A DNA stretch of 64,000 nucleotides. Origin: Dermatemys mawii (lineage: Eukaryota; Chordata; Testudines; Dermatemydidae). A program made the translations under genes and the position numbers. Below, piece after piece: positions 23,950 through 35,420 of this stretch (its first letter is position 1; the number at the start of each line of letters is the position of its first letter). Below the pieces are notes generated by a model. The model worked only from the letters and a program-made list of their open reading frames with translations. It had not been told where the DNA came from and searched no databases. The stretch spans positions 10,175,810-10,239,809 of the forward strand of contig ML677358.1 of the NCBI GenBank assembly GCA_007922305.1, given 5' to 3'.

Positions 23950-24175
23950 CAGAACCTTTGTCTAGGGAGGCAGAGTGCTGGAATAGATCAGACATGGGAT
24001 TCAGGACTTCTGGGTTCTTCTGTTTGACCTTCAATGAGTCACAGGTTAGTCTCTCTGGTTCTCATTTTCCGTGCATGTATAAATGGGGAGAATGATCCCT
24101 CCCTCCCTTCTAAAACGCTTTGAGATTTGATGGATGAAAAGTGCATTTAATAATGATTATTGGCAAGTTATTGTA
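23950..24175 (+). mobile_element. MIR-type SINE
   Basis: TGTTTGACCTTCAATGAGTC and ATAAATGGGGAGAATGATCC, then AAAACGCTTTGAGATTTGAT follow the MIR order: CORE, 'tctcagtttcc..aaatgggg', then the 'gctttgagat' tail. Sense orientation. Confidence 0.8.
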
Positions 24176-24195
24176 TATGAATACATTGGAAGGGA

Positions 24196-24425
24196 TATTA
24201 CCAAGTGGTTAGAAAATGGGATCAGGAGTCTGTAATCCTGTGTTCTGTTCCTATCTTTCCTTCTGTGAGTTTGGTCCAGACATTATGTTGTGTGCCTCAG
24301 TTTCCCTTGCTTTTAAGCGAGTGTAATATTTACCTGTCTGGTAAGGTTTGGTGAAATTTAATGTCTGTAAACCACTCTGAGCATTTTGGGCGAATGCCTC
24401 TCAAAGTTCAGAGCATTATCTTTGC
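24196..24425 (+). mobile_element. MIR-type SINE, second tandem copy
   Basis: CAAGTGGTTAGAAAATGGGA (tRNA-like head), GTGTGCCTCAGTTTCCCTTG and the tail AAACCACTCTGAGCATTTTG give the full MIR order in the same orientation as the previous copy. Confidence 0.75.
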
Positions 24426-25555
24426 TTGTTAAGCAGTGATTTGCCCCTCCCCAGTTACTTTCCAACTTGTACCAAAAATAGATTATTGTAAGTAAAGCCT
24501 AGGGCTCACATTGTTTTGTGGGACTACTCCACCATATCAAGCTCATTGTCCACTGTAACGATGGTCACTGAAATCTGCTTTAGCCTTTACAATGCTTGCT
24601 GGGTTAATGATGTGTGATGAGTCACTTATGCTTTCTGTGTTTTGTTTCCCCATCTAGAAGATGAGAGGAATAATGCTGGCTTAGTTTGCCTACCGTAAGG
24701 TGGATGGGACACATTTCTAACCCCACAGAAAGCCATATGTACGTGAGGAGAGTTGGTTTGAGAAAACACACTGTTGGCAACCAGAGATGAATCTGCCTGA
24801 GTTTGCTTTAATTCTTTTGCTTTAACACTTTTGTACAGAGAAACATTGTAGGAGTGGCGGGAGGCAGTGAATTTCCTGGTGACATGTTTCCATCTGGAGG
24901 GAACCAAAGTGTCTTGGCTCCAGCTCACCATACATAACTGCTGTGGCTTGCAGGAGACTCCCTGAAATTTCTGGGGGCCAAATCCCTTGCCCATTCTAAG
25001 AATGGCAACCTATTTCCAACCTGCCCCCTGTTCATCTTCTCCAATAGAAAAGGCCTCCTGGTGTCTTCATTACCTGCCTGCCCACACACATTTTAATTTG
25101 AGGCACGTAGCTCATTATACTTTCCTACCTCAAGATGAGTCAGCAAACCTCTGTAAAATACTAAGTACTGATATTTTTATATTGATATTATAGTTTCATT
25201 ATCAGAGCTTTATGCACCCACGACAGCATATTATTCCATGAAGTCTGTACATGTCAAAAGGAACAGATGTTGGAGATGAAAATATCTCCAGGTAGTTCTT
25301 TCTCTCTTAGTGCTCTATTTACAAAGTCTGATCTGATTTAGATGCCAATATTTTCCTTCTCCTCCATACTAAAATGCATCTTACAACTATGTTCTTCCTA
25401 TGAAATACTTTGTGTTTCCATTTTGTATCACAATGAATTGATTTTGAATGAAAGGAAACACATAGACTATCCCTATTTTGTGAGACTAAAACTCACTAAT
25501 AAGACTTCATCTATGTGTCTCAATATTACTTATTGTAAACCACTTTATCTCTCTT
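24426..25555. other. Unique sequence
   Basis: No gene or repeat recognised. A 122-codon minus frame at 24626-24994 has no domain. Confidence 0.4.
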
Positions 25556-25745
25556 TAGCTCAGATAAGAAAACTGAGGCACACAAAGACTAATTGCCAGA
25601 TTAGGCACCTAAATACCTTTACAACTCTGGTTTTCAGTGATTTGTCCAGGACACTCAGCATGTCAAAAGCAGAGTTGGAAGCAGAACCCACTTCTTTTCA
25701 TTCCAAGTCCAGTATCTTAATCAGTGGACCATCTGCTTTGTTTTA
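25556..25745 (-). mobile_element. MIR-type SINE
   Basis: GAAAACTGAGGCACACAAAG, then CAGTGATTTGTCCAGGACAC and GAGTTGGAAGCAGAACCCAC follow the antisense MIR order ('gaaactgaggcacagag..gacttgcccaaggtca..agagctggga'). Confidence 0.85.
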
Positions 25746-26000
25746 ACAGGTTATGGGCAGATCCTCAAATGGTGTAAATTAGCACAGCTTCATAAAAGAA
25801 CTTTCCCATACTGTTCCCACTAGCAGCTGATCATGGCCTACAAAGTCTAAGATATTGATCAATGTAGCAGTCTGAGTTCTGTAATGTATGAGATCATGCA
25901 AGACTGGTATGTGCTGTTTGGTATAGCTGCCATCCTGGGGTCTGGGTACCAATGTGAGGACAAGCTGCAGCAGCCATGGGTGCTCCAGTGGGTCATCGTA

Positions 26001-26120
26001 GGGTGACCAGATGTCCCAATTTTTATAGGGACAGTTCCAATATTCAGGGCTTTGTCTTCTATAGGGACCATATACCTCCCATCTGCATCCCAATTTTTCA
26101 CACTTACTGTCTGGTCACCC
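26001..26120 (+). mobile_element. 120-bp Tc1/mariner-like MITE, copy 1
   Basis: It starts GGGTGACCAGATGTCCC after TA (25999-26000) and ends CTGTCTGGTCACCC before AA. The termini are inverted repeats (GGGTGACCAG/CTGGTCACCC). Copy 2 at 50968-51087 has exactly the same length and is flanked by TA on both sides, supporting TA target duplication. It is non-coding. Confidence 0.75.
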
Positions 26121-27556
26121 AATCACGTTAGTGTGTGTGACATTGTTACATGTAATGAGACATTCTCTCTAAATATATTTAGTCTGCTTAATTTAAATAG
26201 TCTCTGGGTCTTTGACTCAGACTTTCTAGGAGAACCCCATTATAGCCAACAGGGCCATTGGCTTCAGTACAGCCAGGATTTCACTGAATCCTCAATAAAG
26301 TTTTGACTTCCAGTGTTTGTGGCCAGTTTTTTCTCTCTTCTTTTCTCTTCTTTCCTTCCTGACCCTAAAATGTGTGCAAACTTCCAAAGAATGTGTGAAA
26401 AATTCCAGCTGCAATTTGAACGGTATTAGAAAGTGAAAATTGGAAGTTTTGTCCATTTCTAGGTGGTGGTTGTTTTTTGTTTCCCTGGACAAACAGTTTG
26501 TTCTTGCCACATGGTCACTATGTAATTGAGCCCTTAATGTCTCAGGTTTTTTTAAACCATGCTTGTATGTTGTAATTTGAATGATCTAGGGCATTCGTTT
26601 ATTAATTATGGGTATTTAATATTCAAACTGAAAGCGCCGTCTGGATTCTGAAATGTTCTTGTTCATTGATTCCAAAATAACCCGCTGCTTATTTGCTATC
26701 TAAATTGTGATTGTAAAAAACGAAAAATAAAATGGAAGCAATTTATTCTCCAGATCAAATTTTCTCTCAGCAGGATTAAAACTGCCACAGCACTAAAGAG
26801 TTTACAAGCTCACTAAAGAACTATAATAACTTCCCTTCTTGCTGCTGGGTCAAGGAAAGGTAATACATGTTTCCAATCAGCTTTGAATTGAACTCAGATT
26901 GTAGGTTTTATTTCACTTTAATCCATATGTGAGTTCATGTTAAAGGTAAGAGAAATCACAGGGCTGCAAACATGGAACAGAGTTAATTAAATTCTACAAC
27001 TCCTTTGGAAGAAGCACTGACTCTAGTTTTGTACAAAGGCTTGCAGAGTACTTATGAGGGCAATATGAATCATGAAATTACTACATTGGTACATCAAGGA
27101 AAAGAGAAAGCAAAGCAATAGGTCTTAAGTAGAAAACTACAATTTTAAACTGGTGCACTAACATTTTTGTCACTTTTTTTCACTCTTTTGCTGAGCTATC
27201 TGCTGGAAGCCACTACATCAAAATGAAAACTGCCTACCACCTCACAAAAAGGCAGACCTTTGAAATGGCTTTGAGCCAGAAAATTCAGCACTGGGTTCCC
27301 ATTCAAATCTTTTTCAGTAAGCCTGCATATTAGCAGAGTCGTCTTTACACCACTTTCCACTATTAAAACTTGAATGCATTGAAACCTGAACCTTTCCTGT
27401 ACCTTCTAGCTATATTTTTCTCCATTGCTTTAGTCTGGAGAGTTGATCACTGATTCCAAAGAACTTTGAGTCCAGAGAAAATATGTTGCTTGCAGAATAC
27501 AGACATTGCAGAAAGCTGTTAACTCTTGTTTTCCGTTTTTAATTTCAAATTATCAC
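26121..27556. other. Repeat-poor sequence, possible conserved non-coding DNA
   Basis: No gene recognised. 26560-27150 is free of recognisable repeats and has TTATTAATTATGGG-type homeobox-like words. Conservation cannot be judged here. Confidence 0.35.
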
Positions 27557-27799
27557 TAGAGCTGGGTGAAATTTTTCAACCAATTCTTTTTTTTTGTTAA
27601 AATTTGCAGATTCCTTTGACCAACACATTTCATGTGAATTTCCACAAATTGTTTCACTTGAAATGAAAAGAGAATCTGATTTATTTTGGCAGGGGCGGGG
27701 GGCTAGATTTACAAGGGGATTTAGATGCTATTCACAAAGCTGAGGAGGAGGCAAAGCTGCTGCCTTCTTATAACCACTGGCTTATAGAGTTATTCTCAT

Positions 27800-27818
27800 T
27801 CTCTCTCTCTCTCTCTCT
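27800..27818. repeat. (CT)n microsatellite
   Basis: An uninterrupted CT run. Confidence 0.9.
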
Positions 27819-27897
27819 GGCTCAGTGACTATTTACGTAGTGTATTCAAAGTGGAACAGTTTCAACAGGAGAGATTCTGGGGTAGGTTTTTCTCAAT

Positions 27898-28065
27898 ATC
27901 CTATCGCTTGGTGGTTAGGGCATTTATCTGAGAAAGGAAAGAGCTGTGTTCAAGTCTCACTCAAGGAGTGTCCTCCTTGTTAGGCTGTTGGTTATAAGGC
28001 CAGGGGAGGGCACTTCTTCCTCCTTTGGATTTTTGAATTTAGCCCTTCATTTCCTTTGTTTTAAT
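27898..28065 (+). mobile_element. tRNA-derived SINE fragment
   Basis: TTGGTGGTTAGGGCATTTAT (A-box-like) and GTGTTCAAGTCTCACTC (B-box-like, GTTCRANYC) at about tRNA spacing indicate a Pol III promoter head of a tRNA-derived SINE, as found in turtles. The tail is AT-rich (TTTTAATAAATAAAAGC). Confidence 0.55.
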
Positions 28066-28321
28066 AAATAAAAGCTAAAATGCCCCAAATCAAAACACAA
28101 CATTTTGTTTTGGGTCAAACAAAATATTTTATTGGGACAAAACAAAATTTTTCTGACTTTTTAGATTTGCCAAACATTTTGGTTCTGGTTTGATTTGAAC
28201 TGATTTTTTTCCCCGCTTCAGAATGTCCAGCAAACCAAAAATTGGTGGTTTTCACAGTTCTACTTATAACTATTGTCCTGCACATCAATCTCCTCTGCTT
28301 TAACTACCAGAATCAGTGGCA

Positions 28322-28838
28322 AATCATGAAAATATAGGGCTGGAAGGGACCTTAAAGTCATCAAGTCCAGCCCCCTTGTGCTGAGGCCAGACTAAGTAAA
28401 CCTAGACCATCCCTGGCAAGTATTTGTCCAACCTGTTATTAAATTTCCAGTGATTGGGATTCCACAACCTCCCTTGGAAGCCTATTCCAGAGTTTAACTA
28501 CCCTTACAGTTAGAAAGCTTTTCCTAATATCTAATCTAAATCTCCCTTGTTGCTTCTTGTCCTACCTTGTGTGGACAGGGAGAACAATTTCTCACAGTCC
28601 TGTTTAACAGCCCTTAACGTATTTGAAAACTATTATCTGGTACTGTCTGTCTCTTTCTCAAGACTAAACATGCTGTCTTTTTAACCCTTTCTCATAGGTC
28701 AGGTTTTCTAAACCTTTTATCATTTTTGTTGCTCTCCTCTCACCAATTTATTTACCTCTTTCCTAAGGTATGGCACCCGGAATTGGACACAGTGCTCCAG
28801 CAGAGGTCTCACTAGGGCCAAGCAGAGTGAGACAATTA
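28322..28838 (-). mobile_element. CR1 LINE, 3' part, antisense
   Basis: ATATAGGGCTGGAAGGGACC, AAGTCATCAAGTCCAGCCCC and CAACCTCCCTTGGAAGCCTA are the classical antisense CR1 3' region. The minus-strand frame at the far end (28720-28838) still shows the RT C-terminal motif LVRPLLEHCVQF (family form 'LVRPHLEYCVQFW'). It is interrupted at 28839 by the insertion at 28847-29192 and continues at 29201. Confidence 0.9.
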
Positions 28839-28846
28839 ACTCCCAT

Positions 28847-29192
28847 CGGGGCGATGAATTCTTCCTAAAAGTGGAGTCCCATGAGGCCCAGCCACTCTGT
28901 GGCGCCACCCCTGTTGCTCCTCTTCCCGCTAAAGCCCTGAGAAGTTGGAACCAAGAGCGGGGGACCTCAAGAGCAGCCCCTGGTCCATCTCTCCACTCCC
29001 CAGGCCCATAGCTCAGGGCAGGTGGAGGGTCCATGGCTCCCCACAGCTGCCCAGGCTCCCCGGGCCACTCTTACCTGGACCGGGCTCCAGCTTCTGGCCT
29101 GGTTGGAGGGCGGGGCCTCAGCAGGAAGAGGAGGGGCAGGGCCACTTTCAAAAGAGAGAGGGCCTCGGCTCCCCCTTGATCTGGCACCCCTG
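28847..29192. mobile_element. GC-rich hAT-like insertion nested in CR1
   Basis: This GC-rich, non-coding 346-bp block has ends CGGGGCGATG and GGCACCCCTG that are roughly inverted. Flanking octamers ACTCCCAT (28839-28846) and CCTCCTGT (29193-29200) are both derivable from a CR1 site ACTCCCGT with one or two changes each, consistent with an 8-bp hAT target duplication. Removing the block restores continuous CR1 sequence. Confidence 0.6.
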
Positions 29193-29200
29193 CCTCCTGT

Positions 29201-29345
29201 GTCTTACATATGACACTCCTGTTGACACACCCCAGAATATTAACCTTTTTCACAGCAGCACCACCTGGTTGGCTCATATTCAATTTGTGATCCTCTATAG
29301 TCCCCAGATCCTTTTCAGCGCTAATACCTCCTATCTGGTTATTCC
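29201..29345 (-). mobile_element. CR1 LINE, continuation beyond the insertion
   Basis: GTCTTACATATGACACTCCT, then CTCATATTCAATTTGTGATC and CCCCAGATCCTTTTCAGC are antisense CR1 coding-region sequence further 5' in the element. Confidence 0.85.
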
Positions 29346-29944
29346 TCATTAACAGTAATGAGGTGTGCAGACTCCTTTATGGAACCATCCAGTTCTATCT
29401 GCACTTCACGTGGTTTCCACACGACTAGTCTCTTAGCTGCTATCAAAGCAATCTGTTCTATTTATATAGATGACTTCTGTTGTTTTGGTTCCTGAGGCAG
29501 AACATCAGGAAAAGGTTATCCTCATTCAAGTATGGTTCAGAGCATACAGGATGATTAGAAAGTCTGTGAAGCTTGAATCTATGTGCTTGTTCAGTTAATA
29601 GATTATTAACACTGTAATACAGCTGGTGAGGAATGTCTTCAAATATTCCAGCATTCCAAATAAGGGTGACAAACTCAGTAAAGCACAGTAACTGGGCTGG
29701 GTTATTTCTTTCTTTGACTCCTTCAAATTGAAAGAGGAAAGTGAGCTTTGTTGATATTGAATGCCCCTGAACATTAAAGATGGGCAACCCAATTCTAAGA
29801 GGGAGACTTGATAAGACACCGCTGTCCAATATTTAAAGGGTCAGATGGCTACTGAGACACCTGAAGTGAGCACATCATAGTATTGGATTGGAATCCAAAA
29901 AGTGGATCCTACATTATTAAAGTGGACCCTGTGTATATATGTTC
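29346..29944. other. Unique sequence
   Basis: No gene. The minus frame 29458-29829 has no recognised domain. Confidence 0.35.
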
Positions 29945-30020
29945 ATTAGAGCTGGATGGAAATTTTTTTAAAATAATGGATTTACTCCTCCATTTTTCAA
30001 CCAATTCCAATGTCTATAGT
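29945..30020 (+). repeat. Left-end fragment of the AT-rich TIR element
   Basis: TTAGAGCTGGATGGAAATTT then CATTTTTCAACCAATTCC repeats the left end of the element at 27557. Confidence 0.55.
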
Positions 30021-30032
30021 CTGTTCAAAGAG

Positions 30033-30235
30033 CAGTGTAGCCTACTGGCTAGAGCACTAGATGAAGACTCAGGAGAGTTAGGCTCTATTCCAGGCACTGC
30101 CATTGGCCTGCTGGATGACCTTCAGCAAACCACTTTATCTCTTTGTCTCAGTTTCTCCATCTGTGAAATGGGGATAAAGCACTTTGAAATGTATTGATGA
30201 AAAGTGCTCCATAAAAGCTAGGTATTAGTAGAAGG
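30033..30235 (+). mobile_element. MIR-type SINE, nearly complete
   Basis: CAGTGTAGCCTACTGGCTAG (tRNA-like head), CTGGATGACCTTCAGCAAAC, TTTGTCTCAGTTTCTCCATC, TGAAATGGGGATAAAGCACT and the tail follow the MIR consensus order in sense. Confidence 0.9.
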
Positions 30236-30699
30236 CCTGTGTCTGAACCAAAACCCACATCCATAGGTTTGATCCAGATCCAAACAGTGACTTGGGGCAA
30301 TGACCAAGTGTGATCGGTTAAGCTCAAAGTCTAATGTCTGAAACAACCATGCTCCACCTTCTGCTTTTTAAGGAATACACTTGTTAACCATCATTTGTTT
30401 TTTGTGGCTCATCAATGGTATTGTGTGGACAGTTAGACATTTATAGTATGTCTCGCCCACAGATACTGGAAAAAGAGGGACTGCCAATCTCTTGGGAGGG
30501 CAGCAGAATCCCCTTTCCTTATCTCCTGGGAGAGAGTCTAAGCAAGAAAATTGCACATATTTCCTGCAAGTTATTTTTATTGTCCAGAAACATGCTTAAA
30601 AATTTGGAACTGTCATGTGCTTTTCAGGCCCAAGGCTGCTATTAGATGCCAAAATATCAGCCATCACCGAGGTCACTTCTTCCCACCTGTGTATGGCAA
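30236..30699. other. Unique sequence
   Basis: Nothing recognised. Confidence 0.4.
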
Positions 30700-31190
30700 T
30701 ATGAATGTGGCCATTTGTTTCTGATGTGCATGAGGCTACCTATCTTCATGCTTTTGTCACCTCCGGACTGGAGTACTGTAACATGGGGCTGCTTCTTGAG
30801 ACTGCTTGGAAACTGAGTACAGCTGCCCCCTCGTCAAATGTTCTTTTTCACATCAGGAGCACGTTACAGCAGAGCTCTGGATCGGCACGGGCTGCCAAGA
30901 TGTTTCTGGGTGGAAATCAAGGCCTTGGCTGTAACCTGTGCAGTCTTAAGTGGTTTGTGTGACCTGACTGGCTGAGAGACTCCTTCCTGGCTGGTGCCGT
31001 ACTGCTGCACTTGTGATAGTCAGACAGGCTTACACTGGAATTCACAATAAACGAGGGGCGGGGGAGGGGGAAGTGGTGGCCAAGGCATGCTCATCAACCC
31101 CTCCCCCCAGTTTCCAAAGTGTGCTTCCCCTCATTTAGACCACCAGATTTGTTCAACTTCCAAGCATGCTGCAAAGCCTGTCTGTTTCCT
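30700..31190 (+). pseudogene. L2-like LINE reverse-transcriptase relic
   Basis: The plus frame 30705-30962 reads HAFVTSGLEYCNMGLL, matching the L2-clade RT signature 'HAFVTSRLDYCNALL.GLP'. It is followed by nucleotide remnants of the 'LQLVQNAAARLL' and 'LHWLPVCFRVEFKAL' blocks (TGCCAAGATGTTTCTGGGTG, GAAATCAAGGCCTTGG). Frameshifts and stops break the reading. The catalytic YADD region is absent, so it is a 5'-truncated dead copy. The L2 versus CR1 assignment is by motif memory. Confidence 0.55.
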
Positions 31191-32422
31191 AGGGATATTA
31201 GATAGATGAGGGTAGGAAAGGCAGTTTAAGGTGATGACAGAGGGGTGTGTGATTTTAGGTGATCTATCTGCTGTAGATTGGAGATGAGCGGATATATTTC
31301 AATCTCTAAGTATCCTTTAGGACAGTCAGAGCAGTGCATCGGTGTCTGTTAGCAGTATTTCATGTATCTAAATGTGCTGGTGCAGCACAGAATCCCATGG
31401 AGCACAGGATAGCAGAAGCTCGACACAATGCCTCGCCACTAGTAAGGATACATGTCCCCATAGTCTGGATGCTTTTTGGGCTTTGAATCCCATCTCTACG
31501 GGTGATTGCACTCCAACACAACACTAAGTGGCAGAATGGCCAGGGTAAAAAGTGGGGAGATGTAAGTTGCTCAAAGGAACGCTAAAACATTAAGACTTTT
31601 ATTTAAAGCACTCTGAAGATGACAGCGGAGCTGTGTTTGAATATATTTTTGTGCTCTCTGAGAGAGACTATTCCATTATAGACTGGTTAGAAACCTATGT
31701 TTTAATTTCCATTTCATTTCACCTGAAATGACTTGAAATATATTGTAATAACCAAACAAGCGCACTCTGAACTCTGCCTGGTACACCTTCAGTAAGGATT
31801 TATAGGCAATGTTAGGAGTTTTCATATCCTTGCCTATTGTTCATGCTGAAAGCGCCTGTATGGAGAAAGGACTGCATTTCCTAATGCTCCTCCACATACA
31901 GTGCTGTAAATCTGTCATGTACAACTGGTGCCAGAATGAATACGGACTCAGCTTTTTCCCTATGTTTGGCCACATGTTATATGAATGTTTCTTTTCATTA
32001 TTAGCGGCTACTCTTCTTATCACTAACACTCAAGCCATTTAGGACTAGATTCTACATATCCCACACCCATGTTCCCTATGTTGCCTTACCGGTGTTGAAT
32101 AGCATCTTCATCTAAGACCAGTCCCTTAGACTTTAGTGAGCTTCTTGTAGAGTGGGATTCACAAGATACTTAAGTACCTAGCTCCCATTAAATTCCCTTT
32201 GTGTATCCCACCTGTAGAGTACTACTCCATGTGAGTAAAGGTGCCAATGTATGACCCATAGTTTTTGTTTTTTTAATAAATTCTACTGGGCACTCACGGT
32301 GTGCAAACTCCTATGTGTCACTGCCTGCAAGCTTAGCAGATATGGGTACGTGGACTAATAGTATCAGCATTTAATTGAGCATGAATATTTTGTCATTATT
32401 TGTTTGAAGAGCAGGTTTAGTC
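31191..32422. other. Unique sequence
   Basis: No gene recognised. A GGGGCGGGGGAGGGGG tract just to the left (31055-31070) is another G-rich motif. Confidence 0.4.
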
Positions 32423-32465
32423 CATTTCCTGCCTGTTTAACCAAAAGTCAAACAGGCAGGAAATG
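32423..32465. repeat. Perfect 16-bp inverted repeat, 11-nt loop
   Basis: CATTTCCTGCCTGTTT (32423-32438) and AAACAGGCAGGAAATG (32450-32465) are exact reverse complements. Confidence 0.95.
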
Positions 32466-32681
32466 AAAGAGGAGATTCTGCTCACAGGTCCTGCAGGTCA
32501 AAACAGCGGTGATAGCCTACAGGACCTGCTGCACTGTAACTTTTTATTTCCATCCTAATACAGACTACCAGCTGCTCAAGAGAAATCGCTGAAATCAAAT
32601 GTTTGTGGAAAGGGCCTAGCTGCCAATCTGCAACTTGTACACACCCAATATCATGTGCCCCCTGATGGAAAGGAACAGTTC

Positions 32682-32708
32682 GACATTCTCTCTGAATGAG
32701 AGAATGTC
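32682..32708. repeat. Perfect 10-bp inverted repeat, 7-nt loop
   Basis: GACATTCTCT (32682-32691) and AGAGAATGTC (32699-32708) pair exactly. A shorter CAGGTCCTG/CAGGACCTG pair lies between this and the previous hairpin. Confidence 0.85.
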
Positions 32709-32929
32709 TCTCTCTGCAGTTGTCCACAATCTATATGTCCATACAATGACCACTTCTTTATAACAAGAGATTTTATAACAGGACTTTGGTAATCACAGAT
32801 ATAAGGAGGCCTACACCACATCTGGCATAACATAGTATCTATTAACATGCTGCTAGAACTCTGTCTCACCTCCCTTTATCAATGACATCTTAATGTTCTA
32901 CTAATATATTACTTTAATGCATCTGGGAG

Positions 32930-32995
32930 CTGGATCAGGTCCTATCATAGGAGGCTCTCCATTGACTTCAATCCGAGTTGGATCAGGCTCTTAGT
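32930..32995. repeat. Small palindromic repeat ('ggatcaggcc' family)
   Basis: CTGGATCAGGTCCT ... CATTGACTTCAAT ... GTTGGATCAGGCTCT fits the sauropsid inverted-repeat family also seen at 3105 and 55492. Confidence 0.5.
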
Positions 32996-34554
32996 TTCCT
33001 CTTTTTTAAAAAATAAAAAGGCATTGGTGCCTTGATGGGAATGTATGATCCTTAGATCTTAATTACATGTTCAAATAAATGCATTTGTATGTTGATATGA
33101 ATGTACTATCTGGTACCAATGGTACAAGCTCTGCATCAGGCAAGGCTTAAGTGCGGGAGATTGGTCTTTCAAACTGAACTGTTGGATAATTATTTTGGCT
33201 TATATAAGCATCCCATAGTCACTGTCTCATGGTTGATCATTGCTTATACAGTACCACTAATCAATGATAATGCAAAGTTAGATAACAGCAGCTCCATCTA
33301 GGGGGGGAACGAATTTAATTCCTAGGCCAAAATTGCCCCAGTTCAACTCCAGTAACATTACACCATTGGAGTAACAACAAGGATGAATCTAGCCACATAC
33401 AGGCGCTGTCCCATGTGCTGCAGATGGAACCCTTGAGAGAGTGTATGTTTAGTGGCTAGTGTTTCCCAATGGCATTATACCAATGACTACCTGAGTCTTT
33501 ATTTATGGTTATATGATGACTGTGCCCACACTGTGGGCTGCTACCGGTGGTTCTGTGGTGACTGAAGTGGAGTCCCATTGTCCAGCATAGAAGTTAAAAT
33601 TGGATCCTAAAGGGCATAAATGCATTCAGATGTGATGTATGTTGGATGTGGAGGAACTGGGATCAACATACTGCAGCTGGAAGGAGAGAGAGCACTCTGA
33701 CTGAAAGACAAAAGGTGGAGGCACAATCTCTATGCACTTGACTATGAAGAAACATCTAGCAACAAGATCTCTGTTTTACTCCAGCAGGTTTAGAAAGCCC
33801 TAAGGATACGTCAGATTGTAAGAGTTCAAGAAAACGTTATCTGCCCACTCAGGAAAACCATTTGTACTCAGACTGGACTGCACACACCATCTTTTAAGCT
33901 GGGCATCATATATGATTAAAAATAGTGACAGAGTTAGAGTTTCACTAAGAGTTTTAACATCTTTATGGTGCTGACTGACTTCCTGAGGAATAAGTAACAT
34001 AACACATGTGCGCCCCCTATTTCACAGTAATCCTTGCTCTTTGTTGTTGGAACACAAGCCAAAGGTGCACATTTTTCAGGGAATTGTTTGAATTACTTTC
34101 CGCATCGTGGTTACTTTTCTTCATCAGCCATCCTTGGGGTATTAACCCTGTATTTATGCTCACATTAACCAGGGTCAGCCTTAGAAAATGTTCTTGCTCT
34201 CATTCTCGTTCAGCCACCTGGAGAAACAGAGAAAGGAGACAGTACCAGACACACACTAATTTCTAACATGTGTTTCCTGCCAGTGTTGGCCTCAGCAGCT
34301 CAGCTACATAAGTCACTCTTGGAGCAGTTGCCATTCAAGTGCAGTCTGGGGGTGTGCACAGGTTTGAGAGAGTTGTACTGTAGTGTCAGTGTCTTGCTGA
34401 ACACCTGAAGTACAAGGAAAAGGAAGAGCCCAGTCTTGGTATGTACTAAAAATGAGTGAAGCACAAGGGTTCATGGTTTTGGGTTCATTTTGGATACTTA
34501 CAAGAGCTGATCACGTAACAAAAGAAAATATATTCATATACCTATAAAAATGTA
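32996..34554. other. Unique sequence
   Basis: No gene or RNA recognised. Confidence 0.4.
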
Positions 34555-35420
34555 TTCTACACACTATTTAAATATTGCAGTGCCATTGTGTAGATAGGAG
34601 GGGCACCTTCCCTGAGAACACTGCATGCAATTTTGGTCATGCCAATTCAAATTATATAATCAGAAACAAAAGGAGTTTAGAGACAGGTGACAATAATTCT
34701 CAGGGTCCTGGAAAGATTTCCGTATGAAAAGGACTATTTAGCTTAGGGAGAAGGCAAATAGGAAGAGTGGGTGTGATATAGTTGTATAAAGCAACAAATA
34801 GTATACAGAAATAATAATACCTAGCTCCTTTGATCCATAGATCTCAAAGGTTATTACAAAAGCAGTACGTATCTTTATCCCCATGTTATATATGGGGAAA
34901 CTGGAGTGAAGTGATTTGCTCAAGGGCTCCCAGCAAACAATGAGCAGAGCTGGAAATAAACCCAGGTCTCCCAAATCCCCACCTAGTGCCTTTATCCATT
35001 AGGTCACACTGCCTCCCAAAAGAGGGGGAAAAAGGTACATCAGGCACTTATAGTTATCCAAGGGCCTGCCCAAAGAAGCTGAAAAGCAACTCATTTAAAA
35101 CTGATAAAAAGAAATAACTTGTGGAACTCACTGCTGCAGGGCAGCAGAGCTCTGAGTGGGATTCAAAAGAGCATACGTTCATGTATATATGAACATCCAC
35201 AATTACATAAGACAAGATGTAACATTTATACTAGACAGACTTTCCCACTTCAGGTTATAAACTAACTTAGTTACCCAGGGTTAGGAAGAAACCTCGCCTG
35301 TGTGTAAGTTATTCTATAATTGTCCAGCATGAGGCTGCTTCTGATAGTGGCAACTACAGCAGAGGGGATACTGGATTAAATGGTCTTCTATGACACTTCC
35401 TAGCTTCTGGTGTTTGTAGT
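34555..35420 (+). mobile_element. CR1/L3-type LINE 3' part, split by a MIR
   Basis: The left part holds RT C-terminal remnants (CACTGCATGCAATTTTGGTC for 'YCVQFW'-type sequence; AAAGATTTCCGTATGAAAAG). After the nested MIR (34808-35020) the element resumes with AACTTGTGGAACTCACTGCT, GTTAGGAAGAAACCTCGCCT and a 3' end GGGGATACTGGATTAAATGG. The order and wording match the L3/CR1 3' region ('tggaactcattgccacaag..ttaggaagaaact..ggatactggactagatgg'). Many indels; no open frame. Confidence 0.75.
34808..35020 (-). mobile_element. MIR-type SINE nested in the LINE
   Basis: ATATATGGGGAAACTGGAGT, AAGTGATTTGCTCAAGGGCT and CAGAGCTGGAAATAAACCCA, then GGTCACACTGCCTCCC (the tRNA-like head in antisense) give a near-complete MIR. 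Confidence 0.9.

Larger units (their letters stand above)
27557..28262. mobile_element. AT-rich TIR element with nested insertion(s)
   Basis: The left end TAGAGCTGGGTGAAATTTTT and right end TTTTCACAGTTCTA are inverted. Both outer parts are rich in AAATTTT and AAAACAAAATATTTT words. The middle (about 27700-28065) differs: it holds a fragment with 'CTAGATTTACAAGGGGATTTA', a CT microsatellite and a tRNA-derived SINE-like piece. A fragment of the same left end recurs at 29946-30020. Class (hAT?) is uncertain and no clear duplication was seen. Confidence 0.5.

Noticed and set aside
23687..24095. Opposed frames of 115 and 128 codons
   Set aside because: They overlap a G-rich tract and a MIR on opposite strands. 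No signature.
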